64,000 nucleotides of DNA from Cymodocea nodosa (GCA_036874045.1 JAZBRI010000008.1:11237001-11301000); one strand, 5' to 3'; numbered from the stretch's first letter, positions 36,024 through 49,194 are shown. The notes: generated by a model from the letters alone, not told the origin. A program made the numbers and translations.

Positions 36024-37669
36024 TGTAGGATCGTATGACTATACTAGAGGGGGGTGAATTGTGTATTTTTAATATTTTCTGAAATATAATTGAAACATTG
36101 AAACTCAAAAACAAGTCGAGACATTGTTTTCATAAAATCATTTTTATTCAAGGTTTCAATTACAATATACAATTCAATTCTCCTCAGAAATTGTAGATGC
36201 AATTATATTTCGATACCATGTATCATCTAAACAATTTCATAACTACAAACAGAGAAAACTAATTTACGGAATTTAAAACTTTTCTCCCTGTTTGAGATCT
36301 TTCTTCTTCTTCTTTTTCTTCTTCAGCAATTCTTCAGTGACGAATATCTTGTCTTTTCATGCTTCACCGAATTTGCTTTTTTCTGATACTTCAAATCTTC
36401 AGTGACAAAAATCTTACCTTTTTATGCTTCACTGAACTTTCTTCCAATTGAGAGATTTTCCTCGAGAAGGTGTTTTTGATCCTTGAAAAAGATTTTTCTT
36501 TTGGTGTGTAGGGATGGTTTGATCCTTGAAAAGATTTTTCATTTTGTGTGCAAGGATAAATTGATCAACGAGAATTCTATCCTTTTATACTGTATCTTCA
36601 TTTCATGCATATCCTTCACGTTTAACCACTACCAGTTTTCCACTTCTCCACGTCTTTTCTTCTTCCTTCATCGAAACACACACGTTCTAACCCACATTTA
36701 TATTTCGAATTTTCTTTAATCATCAGTTTAGGATCTCTGAAAAATTTCTTGCAAAATAAACTTTCTCGTCCAAAAGTTTTTCATCAATGTAATAAAAAGT
36801 CGTTACTTTAATGTTAACTAAATGAGTAACACAAGTATATATATAACATAACGTTTCTAACTTAACAAGTTCCTCATGTGCCATTTCACGTGACAAGTAC
36901 TGTAGCTAACTCAACGAACTAAGTCCGTGGTGTTATGCTATCTCAATGAACCATCTCCGTTGTATTATGATAACTCAACAAACCATTTCCGTTGTGTTAT
37001 GATAACTCAACGAACCATTTCCGTTGTGTTATGATAATTCAACGAACTAGTAATAAACAAATGTTTTTATAATAAGAATTTTATCACGTGCAAAAAATAA
37101 AAACTTATGTTTATAACGCTAACCTAACACGTTGCCTTAGTGTTCAATATAGCAACTCAATGCGTTTAGTTATGTTAACTTAACGAGTTAAACATGTGCA
37201 CCTCACGTGATACAATACAACATTCGTAACTTATAATTTCACCACGTGTATAACACTAACTTAATGAGTTCGTCTCTTCTTTTACTCACTAACTTAACGA
37301 GTTATCACGTAACCTATTTTAACCTTTAAGCCTCTAACTTAATAAGTTCTCACGTGACCTTTGTACAAACAAAACTCTAACTTAACGAGTTGTCTAAACG
37401 TGCACTGTTCATGATACAGAAGATATAACATTAAAACATATCATTCTTTTCAATAAAAACACACGTTAACTTAACGTTTAGCTAAAATGAGAAATTAACG
37501 CAACGAAACGACTAGATATTAACTTCAGATCCAATACAGACAAGTATTTATATCAGTAAGCTTTTTCTATATTAATTGATGATTTTAATTTCTTTTCACA
37601 AGCAATAGTAATTGAGCAAATATGATTATTTTCATTCAGCACACATCATCAAAATAAAAATACTAAACA
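36024..37669 (-). repeat. A2 5' LTR (1646 bp)
   Basis: TGTAGG start at 36024, end ACTAAACA at 37669. Similar to the 3' LTR but without the 32-bp expansion. U3 motif array at about 36830-37400, including reverse copies of AACTCGTTAAGTT and several CACGTG boxes. Confidence 0.92.
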
Positions 37670-37731
37670 AAGGTTTCAATTACAATATACAATTCAATTC
37701 TCCTTAGAAATTGTAGATGCAATTATATATT
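37670..37731 (-). repeat. Host LTR segment between A2 and A3 (62 bp)
   Basis: Starts aaggtttcaattac, which continues the LTR broken at 25732, and ends tatatatt before A3. It carries the right target copy of A2 (37670-37674) and the left target copy of A3 (37727-37731, atatt). Confidence 0.9.
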
Positions 37732-39308
37732 TGTAGGATCGTATGGCTACACAAGAGGGGGGTGAATTGTGTATTTTTAATATTTTCTGAAATATAATTG
37801 AAACTTTAAAACTCAAAAACAAGTCGAGACATTGTTTTCATAAAATCATTTTTATTCAAGGTTTCAATTACAATATACAATTCAATTCTCCTCAGAAATT
37901 GTAGATGCAATTATATTTCAATACCATGTATCATCTAAATAATTTCATAACTACAAAAAGAGAAAACTAATTTGCGAAATTTAAAACTTTTCTCCCTGTT
38001 TGAGATCTTTCTTCTTCTTTTTCTTCTTCAGCAATTCTTCAGTGACGAATATCTTGTCTTTTCATGCTTCACCAAATTTGCTTTCTTCTGATACTTCAAA
38101 TCTTCAGTGACGAAAATCTTACCTTTTTACGCTTCACTGAACTTTCTTCCACTTGAGAGATTTTCCCCGAGAAGGTGTTTTTGATCCCTGAAAAAGATTT
38201 TTCTTTTAGTGTGCAGGGATTATTTGATTTTTGAAAAGATTTTTCATTTTGTGTACAAGGATAAATTGATCAACGAGAATTCTATGCCTTTTATACTGTA
38301 TCTTCATTTCATGCATATCCTTTACGTTTAACCACCACCAGTTTTCCACTTCTCCACGTCTTTTCTTTTTCCTTCATCGAAACACACACGTTCAAACCCA
38401 CATTTATATTTCAAATTTTCTTTAATCATTACTCTTGGATCTCTGAAAAATTTCCTGCAAAATAAACTTTCTCGTCCAAAAGTTTTTCATCAATGTAATA
38501 AGAAGTCATTACTATAATGTTAACTAAACGAGTAACACAAGTATATATATAACTTAACGTTTCTAACTTAACGAGTTCCTCATGTGCCATTTCACGAGAC
38601 AAGTACTGTAGCTAACTTAACGAACTATGTCTGTGGTGTTATGCTATCTCAACAAACCATCTCCGTTGTGTTATGATAACTCAACGAACCAGTAATACAC
38701 AAATGTTTTATAATAAGAATTTTACCACGTGCAAAAATAACAACTTAAGTTTATAACGTTAACCTAACGCGTTGCCTTAGTGTTCAATATAGCAACTCAA
38801 CACGTTTAGTTATGTTAACTTAACGAGTTAAACATGTGCACCTCACGTGATACAATACAACATTCGTAACTTATAATTTCACCACGTGTATAACACTAAC
38901 TTAACGAGTTCGTCTCTTCTTTTACTCACTAACTCAATGAGTTATCACGTGACCTATTTTAACTTTTAAGCCTCTAACTTAACGAGTTCTCACGTGACCT
39001 TTATACAAACAAAACTCTAACTTAACGAGTTGTCTAAACGTGCATTGTTCATGATACAGAAGATATAACATTAAAACATATCATGCTTTTCAATAAAAAC
39101 ACACGTTAACTTAACGTTTAGCTAAATTAGAAATTAATGGAACGAAACGACTAGTTATTAACTTCAAATCCAATACAGACAAGTATTTATATCAATAAGC
39201 TTTTTCTGTATTAATTGATGATTTTAATTTCTTTTCACAAGCAATAGTAATTGAGCAAATATGATTATTTTCATTCAGCACACATCATCAAAACAAAAAT
39301 ACTCAACA
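37732..39308 (-). repeat. A3 3' LTR (1577 bp)
   Basis: TGTAGGATCG start and ACTCAACA end on the plus strand. U3 motif array near 38530-39120 with CACGTG boxes; fewer copies of the 33-bp unit than A2. Confidence 0.93.
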
Positions 39309-39329
39309 ATCTCCCCCTTTTTGATGATG
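39283..39329 (-). other. PPT and inverted repeat at A3 internal/3' LTR border
   Basis: PPT at 39309-39322, flanked by catcatcaaaa at 39283-39293 and ttttgatgatg at 39319-39329. A second PPT-like tract lies at 39618-39629. 39330-39809 is otherwise AT-rich spacer. Confidence 0.75.
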
Positions 39330-39809
39330 ACAAAACCATATTAAATCAATTATGAATTATGTATAACTCAACAAAGCACCTTCGTTGGGTTAACTTTTAA
39401 TTCAACAAACTTGTTTGTTGACTTAAGTTCACTTAAGCTTATTTCTATTGTTTGTGTAAATTTTACCTCTCAAAACTAAAAACTCTCAAATGTCAATAAT
39501 TATATAAGTATCAGTTTTCTAATTATTATCTGTCAGATTACAATAACCATTTAAATAGCATCTCCTTTTATAATATATATATGCAATTAAGATCATAATC
39601 ATCTTTTTATAATATTTCTCCCCCTTTTTGTCATTAATCGAAAAGATAATTACAAAGAATATATTTACATATATAAGAGATATAATTACAACAACTCTTT
39701 CTGTAAACAAGAATAATAATTGAACACATTTACAGAAAAATGTATTGTTCAATGAATCAAACAAGTAATACAAACATTACATTTTGTATTCAGAAACAAA
39801 CAAAAACAG

Positions 39810-42059
39810 TTATCGACCCCTCCTAAGTATATCACTTATAGCATTACATATTTTATCTCCTAGATGCCTAATATCATTTCTGATGTCGTTAAGCACTGCA
39901 TCTAAGTTAGGAGGTAGCTGGGTTTGCTATTTTGCTTGAACTGAATAACTTTGTTGTTGTTGTTGTATATGGTCTGTATCAGGTTGTTGTTGTTGTTGTC
40001 GTTGAGGTTTATGCATAGCCTGGAATTTTTGCAAATCTTTGACTCTAAATGCTCTCATGCCTTTAGTTTCAGAGGGCCAGTCAGATAAATTCAATTGACT
40101 TGCAATGAGTCTACATACAGCATCACCATAAAATAACTTTGAACTCATATGCTGTAGTTGAGAAGTGAAAACATCAAACCAATTGATTTGTATTCTATTC
40201 AGCAAGCTATAAGTTGCATATAAACAACTTTTGCTGACTTCCATATTGTGTCTAACTCTCTGAAATAAATTTGCATGCAATATATTTGCAATAAACCTTG
40301 CCTCTGCATTCAGATTTTCCATTAATCTCATTTCAAAATATACATTTGGAATTTTTGATAAAGACTGAATGTTCCATTCTAGTTGTTTTATCATGTCAAA
40401 TCTGTTGGTAACAACAACACCTTCATTCTTTAATCCTAAAACTTCAAAAATTAATACAGGTGACAATATAAACTCCTATTCATTTATTTGAGTTTTCAGA
40501 AAATTTCCATTCTTGACTAGATTGCTATAAAAAGCTACAATAAGCTCTATGTATTGCTTCCATTTCGTTCCTACTAGCAAGAATGTAATGAGGCCTTGAA
40601 ACTCAAACAAATCTCTTATGTCCATCAAATTTCTAAATTTTATTGGACGAGCATGCAGAATCTGACATGTAATCAGATTATTGTATTTCTGCAATGCTTC
40701 TTCAGATCTAAAATGAATTGTATTACCTTGAATGTTTAACATTGTACACAAAGAAAGTGATACCTAAAGCCGTGATTCAAAGTTTAATTCATCTTCAGGA
40801 ACCTCTTCTTCAAAATGAATGTCATGTTGTTCCTCTTCCAAAATATTATCTTGAAGCTGTTCAGGTAAGCTTGATTCTTCAGCTTCAACAGTGTTAGGAA
40901 CATTGTCAATATGCTCAACATTCATCTGTTCAGTCTCTATAGAATGTTCAGAGTACAATTTTTCTACAAATTCTACAGCCGGTGTATCTATCTGTAATTG
41001 TTCATTTTGTTCAATAGATATTTCCATTGATTCATGCTGTGAATTCTCAAACTCTGCTTCTATAGATTCTGTAGAAGGCTGGTTAACTTTTAGCTCTTCT
41101 GGAGTCTTAACAATTTCAATATCTGCTACTCCAGACAATTCAGCCTTTGAACTAGTTACTGCCTCAACATTGTCAATTATATCTGCAACAACTTGTTCAA
41201 TGTCAGGTGTCTGATGCTCTGATTTGTCAATTTCTACATCATCAGGACTTGTACTAATAGAAAAACTTGAGCTTATATTTTACTTGGATTTCTTCTCAAG
41301 CTTTCTAGCAAGGGAAAATAAAGTCTCATTATCTTCATCAGTTTAAGTGTGTTCGGAACTGATGAGTTTATCAGATGCACAAAAAGGTACAATGTTTAGA
41401 CATGCATTGTCCTTTGAAAATAAATTTTCATCTGATTTTCCTTTTTCAATAGACTTTGTTTCCTTAGACATAATTTTTCTGACTTTCCTTCTTCTATAAC
41501 ATTTTTGTTTCTCCTTTTCAAATTGCTCCATAAAAGTTTTCTGCTTTAATTCTTCTAAGGCACTTTCTATTGCAACGGCCTTTGGAAGACTATCAACTTT
41601 TGTTTTGTCTACAACAATATCTGATTCTACTTGTTTTGAATATAAAGGAGTAGTGACAGCTGATTCATGCTCTTCCTCAAATGCATGTAGTCTTGTATCG
41701 TTTATAGGAGTTTGAGGAGTTCTATTTGATGAACCTACACCTTTTTCCAAATATTTTGCATACTGTTCCTAATATGCAATCTCAGCACATTTCATTCTGT
41801 ATTCTCTATCATATTTACTTCGAATACCCATGTATGTAATACTTGTATCAGTATGTTGAAGTTCTTATCTAACTTCATCTAATATATCCTGAGAAAAGAA
41901 GTAATCTCTATAAAGTTCTTCTAACCTTTTGTCCACTCGAAATATTTTCTTGAACCAAGTACATGGAACTTCATCATTCTCTATTTCTTTTCCTTTTGCA
42001 TCTCTTCTGCTTTTGCCTTTTCCTCTACTACGACCTTTGTAGAACTTGGAGACCATCAT
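39810..42059 (-). pseudogene. A3 third ORF (envelope position, function unknown)
   Basis: 750 codons from ATG 42059 to TAA 39810, no net frameshift relative to A2, with seven in-frame stops (41865, 41769, 41343, 41281, 40764, 40476, 39927; lowest base of each). None coincides with an A2 stop. Same layout as A2: basic GRSRGKGKSRR head, acidic middle rich in Glu, DLFEFQGL block, FIANILHANLFQR and LYATYSLLNR region, poly-Gln, tail ending near 39810. Three stops are CAG to TAG by comparison with A2. The product and location in the cell are unknown. Confidence 0.78.
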
Positions 42060-43643
42060 CGCAGGTTGTAACAGCAACAAGCGGGAAAGATTTTCTTGAC
42101 AAAGTTTACAAATAACCTAAGTCCCTGTGTTATAAGTGTTTAAATAGGGTTTTTAGATGTATAACTCAACGTGAAGATAAGTTAGGTTTAGAAATTAAAT
42201 AAATATTTAATAAAGTTTATTCAATCAAGGTACCCAAAATATTCAAGTATAACTCGTTGAGTTAACTAACCTAACGAGTAAAACGCTGTCTAGAGGCAGT
42301 TTTACACGTTACCTTATCTAATATAATGTCTAGTTAGTACACTTAAACAAGTTTCAGATGCTTCCAACTAAAACCTTCCGAAAACAACACACATGCTAAA
42401 CTTAACATTATCTTGAGAACATTGTAAACTATTTTAATAGTTTGTCTTTTGAATCTAGAATAGTTTATTTGTCTTTTTAAATTATTTCATCAAGATTTTA
42501 AGAGGACATTAATTTAGATTAACTAAGATTTGTATTTTAAATTATATTAATCTGTTTTTTACATTGTTAATGCTCCCCCTACAAATATACTTCAAATATA
42601 TTCAATCAAAATACAAAATATACTTGTAGTGACAATAGATGTCAAGTATAACTATACTTTTACATTTTATTTTCAGAGACTTTCGTTATCCTGACATCAT
42701 CAAAAATGATTTCCAGAATCAATTCCTACTGTATATGAATCAAAACACAACTTTGAACTCAATTCGATTAATTCAAGGAGAATAAAAGAATGTATCTCAA
42801 ATAAACATTTTCAAAAGTACTAATGTCGATTCAATAAATCAGTAGTCATATTGGTATAAACTATATGCGATTCAAAGATATCTGTAATTAATGAAACAAC
42901 TTTTTCTTTTCAAAACAATAAATATTGATAATTTTCTTTAAAAGTTAGTTTGAAAAGCTTGAATCATACAAGAGCTTTCTAATGTACTCGTGTAATGAGC
43001 TTTCAGTCAACAATCTCAGATCTGATCAGGACCTTAGGTTGCCAGATTTAAAGAATCCTTTTTCAGGACAACAATCCTTACATACCTATCTGCTCAAGTA
43101 CAAAACGCTCGTGATCAAACTGATCAATAAACTCTCAAAGATTTTTACTTTGTAAGCACTTTTCATTTTAAGCACAGTATATATGTATTCCATTAATACA
43201 GATGCAATAAAACACAAATCTCATACAATTTTTACTTCTATGATTGTACTGAGAATATGAATCAGTTTCAATAAGCTTATACTTTTGATTAACAGTTTAA
43301 GATGAGTTACATATAACTTATTCTACAAGTTTAATCAATTAAGTCAAATTTATGCATGATCATATGCATTTTCCTTGATTCAAAGAAAACATTTAATCAA
43401 AATTTCAGAATGTTAGAAGTATTTAATGTTTTTCATTTACCCTTCCACTTAAAATCGTAAAAACCATTAAAATTGATAAACTACTTAAAATCAATAAGAT
43501 ACTACTATGATTTTACAATAAATACATAATATCTTAAGCAGTAGTTTAGATATTACTTTAGATATTTATAATAAGTATATAATATCTATGAGATGAACAA
43601 CATCATCAATAATATTTATCTTTTTATGTGGAGTTTAAGCATT
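42060..43643 (-). other. A3 spacer between pol and third ORF
   Basis: Non-coding. LTR-type motifs aactcgttgagtta at 42251-42264 and taacctaacgagt near 42267-42279 lie about 190 bp upstream of the third ORF. A purine tract lies at 42572-42580. The right part (43070-43643) matches the 3' spacer of A1 and A2. Confidence 0.7.
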
Positions 43644-46600
43644 TTACACATCACATAGCCTACAAATACCTAAATTTAATCTAATGTTGCAGAATATATT
43701 TTCGTCTAGAGGTTTTGTAAATATATCAGCTAATTGATTTTTACTAGACACAAATTCTAATTTAATTTTTCCTTTAATTACGTTATCTCTTAGAAAATTA
43801 TGTCTAACCTCTATATGCTTTGCTCTTGAATGTAATACAGGATTTTTGGAAAGATTTATTACAGAACTACTGTCACAATAAATCTCAGTTGTATCATAAG
43901 ATAATCCAAAATCTTCTAAAGTTGGCCTTATCCACAGAATCTGAGTGCAACACAATGCAGCAGCAACATATTCAACTTCTGTAGTAGAAAGTGCTACACA
44001 GTTTTGCTTTTTACTAAACCATGACACCAAATTATTTCCCAATAATTGACATGTGCCATTGGTACTTTTTCTATCAGATTTAGATCCTACACAATCAGCA
44101 TCAGTATATCCTATAAGATCTATTGAACTATCCTTAGAATAATATAGTCCAAAATTTTTAGTTCCTTGTATATATCTAAATTTTCTTTTAACCACAATTA
44201 AGTGTGATTCTTTAGGATTAGATTGAAATCTAGCACAAACACACACAGCAAACATAATATAAGGTCTACTAGTAGTCAAATAAAGTAAAGAACCAATCAT
44301 ACTTCTGTATTTTCTTTGATCTATAGATTTTCCTATGTCATCAATATCTAACTTTAAAGTAGTACTCATAGGAGTTCCTCGAATCCTTGTATCATTAAAA
44401 TTAAATTTCTTTAGTATTTCAATTGCATATTTTTCTTGATTTAAAAATATACCATTATCCATTTGCTTAATTTGAAGTCTTGGAAAATATGAAATTTCTC
44501 CTATCATACTCATTTCAAACTCACTAGACATCTCTTTAGAAAATATTTTTATTAGTTTATCAGAAGTTGCTCCAAAGATTATGTCATCTACATATATTTA
44601 AATAATAATATGATCTTTATCATCTTTCTTGATAAAAAGAGTATGGTCTACTTTTCCCATGATATAGAATTTTTCTATTAAAAAAGTAGACAATCTTTCA
44701 TACCATGATCTAGGTGTTTGCTTCAAACCATATAAGGTTTTCTTCAATTTATACACAGTCAGGATTTTTAATATCTTCAAATCCACGTGGTTGTTTTACA
44801 TAGACTTCTTCATTAATTAAACCATTTAGAAATGCACTCTTTACATCCATTTGATATAATTTAAAATCCATATAACAAGCATAGGCCAATAATATTCTAA
44901 TACTTTCTAACCTAGCCACAGGAGCAAATGTTTCATCATAATCTAATCTTTCTTCCTGTGTATACCCTTGTGCAACTAATCTAGCTTTATTCCTTATAAT
45001 TTGACCAGTTTCATTAGTTTTGTTTCTAAAGATCCACTTTGTACCTATTATGGACTGATTTTCTAGTGGAGAAACTAATTCCCATACATCATTTCTAATG
45101 AATTGATTTAGTTCTTCTTGCATTGCCACTATCCAATTTTCATCAGATAATGCTTCTTGTATATTCCTTGATTCCACCATAGAAACAAACATACACATAC
45201 TATTTAAATTTACTGAAGCTCTAGTTTTAACTCCCTCATTAATATTACCAATGACTTGAGTAATGAGATGTGATGAAGAATAACGCCAATTTCTCTGATT
45301 TTCCTCAATATTCTCATCAACATCTGAAAGTCCATCACTTTCATCATTAGTTTGATCATTTAAGTTCATATTTTTGATTTTCTCAGATAAATCATCAATC
45401 TCTCTATTGATCTCTAACTCATTTGGAAAATTGATCATATCATCATTATCAGCTTTAGATTGAGATTCTCTAAGAGAATTTTCATTGAAGCTTACATGGA
45501 GGGTTTCTTCAATAGTCCTAGAAGTCTTGCTATATACTCTATAGGCTTTACTTCTAGTAGAGTAACCTATAAAAATTCCTTCATCCGATTTGGCTTGAAA
45601 TTTATCCCTTTTATCCTTAGTATTAAGAATAAAACACTTGCAGCCAAATGGTTTCATATAGGAAATTTTTGGAACCCTATTAAACATAATTTCAAAAGGA
45701 GTTTTATTAACATGAGGTCTTAAATAACTTCTGTTAATAACATAACAAGCTGTATTTACTGCTTCAGCCCAAAGATTTTGAGGTAACTTATGTTCATTCA
45801 ACATAGTTTTGGCCATTTCTTGAAGTGATCTATTCTTTCTCTCAACAACACCATTTTGACATGGTGCTCTTGGAAAAGAAAATCTCTGATCAATGCCATG
45901 CTCATTACAATAGTTATCCATTTGATCATTATCAAATTCAGTTCCATGATCACTCCTAAGTTTTTGAATAGAGACACTTTGCTCATTTTGACAAAATTGA
46001 AAAACATTTTAAATTTTTCAAAAACTTCTGTCTTAGATGCTATAAAATATACCCAAGTGTATCTAGAGAAGTCATCTACTAAAACAAATACATATCGTTT
46101 ACCACCAAGACTCATGATTCTTGTTGGTCCAAATAGATCCATATGTATAAGTTTGAAGACTCTCTTGCTTGAAATATCAGTTTTGGATTTAAAAGAGTTT
46201 TTGTGAAGTTTACCTAACTCACATGCATCACACATAATGTTCTTTGAGTATTTAATCTTTGGTAAACCTCTCACTAAATGTTTTCTAGATAGTTTATGTA
46301 ACAGTCTCATATTTATATGCCCAATCCTTCTATGCCATAGATATGCATTACTAGTTTCAGCTAGCAAACATGAATTTAAATCAACTACACCAGAAGGTAA
46401 AGATAAAATACATACAGAACCTTTTCTTTTAGCAATAAACTTAATTTCATCTGTATTTTTATGAATTATTTTGCATACATTATCTTCAAACAGTACATAA
46501 TATCCATTTTCAATTAGTTTTATGACACTCAGCAAATTAAATCCTAGGTTTTCTACATATAGTACATTCGAAATAACACAAGTAGGAGTTATTTGAACAT

Positions 46601-46760
46601 TGCCCATACCTATGATTTTATCTTTGCTTTTGTTTCCAAATGTTACACTTCCTTTCATAGTATTTGTAAAATTTTGTAATAGACTTTTTTGTCTGGTCAT
46701 GTGACTTGACGCTCCACTGTCCAAGATCCATTTTGATGTTGTTTCCTCTTGCAACACAAA
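43644..46760 (-). pseudogene. pol: A3 pol: protease, integrase, RT, RNase H
   Basis: Protease WILDSGASSHMTR near 46720, GAG-pre-integrase LWHRRIGH and CDACELGK, integrase with HMDLFGP, then a 1-base loss near 45990. The core resumes in the 390-codon frame 45921-44749 with QNGVVERKNR. RT has VKSAFLNG and YGLKQ, with a 2-base loss near 44750 and a TAA at 44598 (CAA in A2) just before YVDD. The frame 44531-43644 is open from late RT through RNase H to the conserved TAA. All catalytic motifs are recognisable but the frame is broken at least three times. Confidence 0.9.
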
Positions 46761-49008
46761 TTAAGAAAAACTTTTTCTTGGTACCCAATGTTGTTGAGGA
46801 CCAAGTTCATTAAACGCATATTTCTTCTTTTTGTTTAAAAATAGTTTAACATTATCATTTATATTCTTATTAGTTGTAAGTACTATTGATTTATCATTAG
46901 CTTCATACTCACATATAGCATTATTGCTTTTGCAATCATTCTTTTTGTTTTCAGATGTAGTATAATCAAGACCAAAAATATTTTTATCAGATGTTAATTT
47001 ATTTTGGTCATGCTTATACATTTCTGTAAGTTCATACCAAGATTTTGTACTTGTATTAACACTTTCCGTACATACAAAATCTTTTTCTGCACAAGAATTT
47101 TTTGTTTTATCACTTGCAGAATGAGTAATTAGTCTAATACCAGTGTATTGAATTACATGCTTAGGTTTCTGAATTTTTAGTTTACTATAATTATCTAAAA
47201 TTTTAGAAACATTAGAAACTAAATTTCCAGAACAAGAAACAAGATTTTTAGAAACATTTATAGTCATGTTAGAAGTACAATTTGACAAATCACATTGGTT
47301 TATATTATTACTACATGATTCATCCCTTGAAGTATCTACTTCTACATATTTATTACCTTGTTTCATAATAAAAGGAATTTTAGTCTTAGATTTACTTGAA
47401 CTGCAACTAATAAATTCTTTATTGGCTTGAGATTCAGGATATTCAGGATAATCAAATCCTAAGCCAAATTTATAAGACACCACAAGGGTACTAGTTAGTT
47501 TGTCTAACTTAGTTTGACTTAAATTCCATTTCTCAAAGGTAGAATTTAAATCTTGCTCTCTCAGTTTTAATTTTTCTATGTCTAATTCAAGTTCATTTAT
47601 ATTGTTTCTCAACATTTCATTTTCAGATTCTATCTTTAATTTTTCGGCATTTATATTCTATATTTGTTCATGCAAGATACATTCATTAAATCTAAATTTT
47701 TGCAAATCTCTACCATGATTTTCATTATCACATTTAAACTTTTCTAAAGTAGTAGACATGAAACAATTTTCTTCTTCCATAATGGATGAAGATTTTCTAA
47801 TATTCTTATTTTCCAGTTTACATACTTTAAGTTTTTGTAATAATGAATGATAAGCACATAATAATTCATCAAAGTTGAAATCTGAATGACTTTCAGGATC
47901 AGATATTACCTTAGACTCATCTACCATGAAGCACACATGAGCAATGTCTTCTAACTCTAGTTCTCCTTTTGAATGTGAAGATTTTGATGCTGATTCCTCA
48001 GATTCAGACTCTTCAGACGTGTCATCCCAAGTGACCTTCAAAGCCTTTTTCTTGTAAAACTCTTTCTTAGTTTTCTGAGCCGTCTTCTGATTTGTCCTAC
48101 TTTGCTTTTCATTTTTCCTCATAGGACAATCTGGAGAAAGATGTCCAGGTTTCTTACAGTTGAAACATACATACTTTCTGGATGAAGAATTCTTGTCATT
48201 CAATGATTTTGGCGTTGAGGGTTTATCATTTTTGTTGTTTCCTAGCTTTCCATGCTTTCTTGAATTTCCTAGTCAGCAAAATCAAATCCTTGTCAGAATC
48301 AGTAGATATATCAAAATCTGAATTAATTTTGAAGGCTATTTCTTTCTTCATTTATAGTTTGTTGTGACTCAGTGATTCATTTAATTGAACTTCATAAGCT
48401 GTTAAATTTCCTATAAGTTCATTCATAGAATAAACATTTAAATCTCGTGATTCCTCAATTGATGTTACTTTCTAAGACCATTTAGAACTTAGGGATCTGA
48501 GAATTTTCCTCACCAAATCCTTCTGTTCAAAATTCTTTCCTAAACATTTTAAAGAGTTTATGATATCAAGAAATCTTGAAAACGTCTCAGAAATATTTTT
48601 GTCTTCATGCATCTTAAAGAGTTCATACTTATGAATCAACATGTTTATTTTTGTCTCTTTAACTTGAGAAGTACCTTCATATGAAACTTCTAATGCATGC
48701 CACACCTCATAAGCAGATTTATATGTCGACACTTTACTGAACTGTTCATAACTCAATGCACAGAAAAAAATATTTAAGCCCTTAGCATTTAGAGTTTCAT
48801 TTTCTTTTTCAGTAATTGTCCAAGTATTATAATGGGTAGATAACAGAGTATATGGTTTAGAAATCATGAACCACAACTTATGATCTATACTTTGAAGAAA
48901 AACAGTCATCCTATATTTCCAATATTCAAAATATATTCCATCAAATAAAGGAGGACGATTAAGATTTTGGCCTTCATATAAAGAAAAATTACCATTTCCA
49001 GTAGCCAT
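46761..49008 (-). pseudogene. gag: A3 gag
   Basis: ATG 49008, Gag N-terminal domain open for 178 codons to the TAG at 48472 shared with A2. Then a TAA for Lys near 48353, an 8-base deletion near 48236, a zinc knuckle CFNCKKPGHLSPDC near 48150, an acidic block and the coiled coil. A TAG at 47658 replaces CAG. The stretch 47615-46761 is open to the border TAA. Confidence 0.88.
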
Positions 49009-49194
49009 TTTACCTTAGATTTTTAAACCTATTTGATTTTAAACAGTCTAAAAATTTTAAAACAACTTGAGCCTTAAATCAATAGAGTTAAACGTATGCT
49101 TAGATATTAATTTCTGTTTAAAAATAAGGAAGGTAGAATAAGCAATGATATTAAATAAGTTGGTATCGATTTTATATCAAAGATTATTAACAAA

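Larger units (their letters stand above)
25733..37669 (-). mobile_element. A2: family-A Sirevirus element, 11.9 kb
   Basis: 3' LTR 25733-27392, PPT, third ORF 27891-30158, spacer, pol and gag 31689-35823, PBS 36010-36021, 5' LTR 36024-37669. Flanks atggt (25728-25732) and aaggt (37670-37674) are a 5-bp target duplication with one mismatch. It lies inside a family-A LTR. A 1.23-kb internal deletion removes the integrase core and start of RT, so it could not have been autonomous after that event. Confidence 0.93.
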
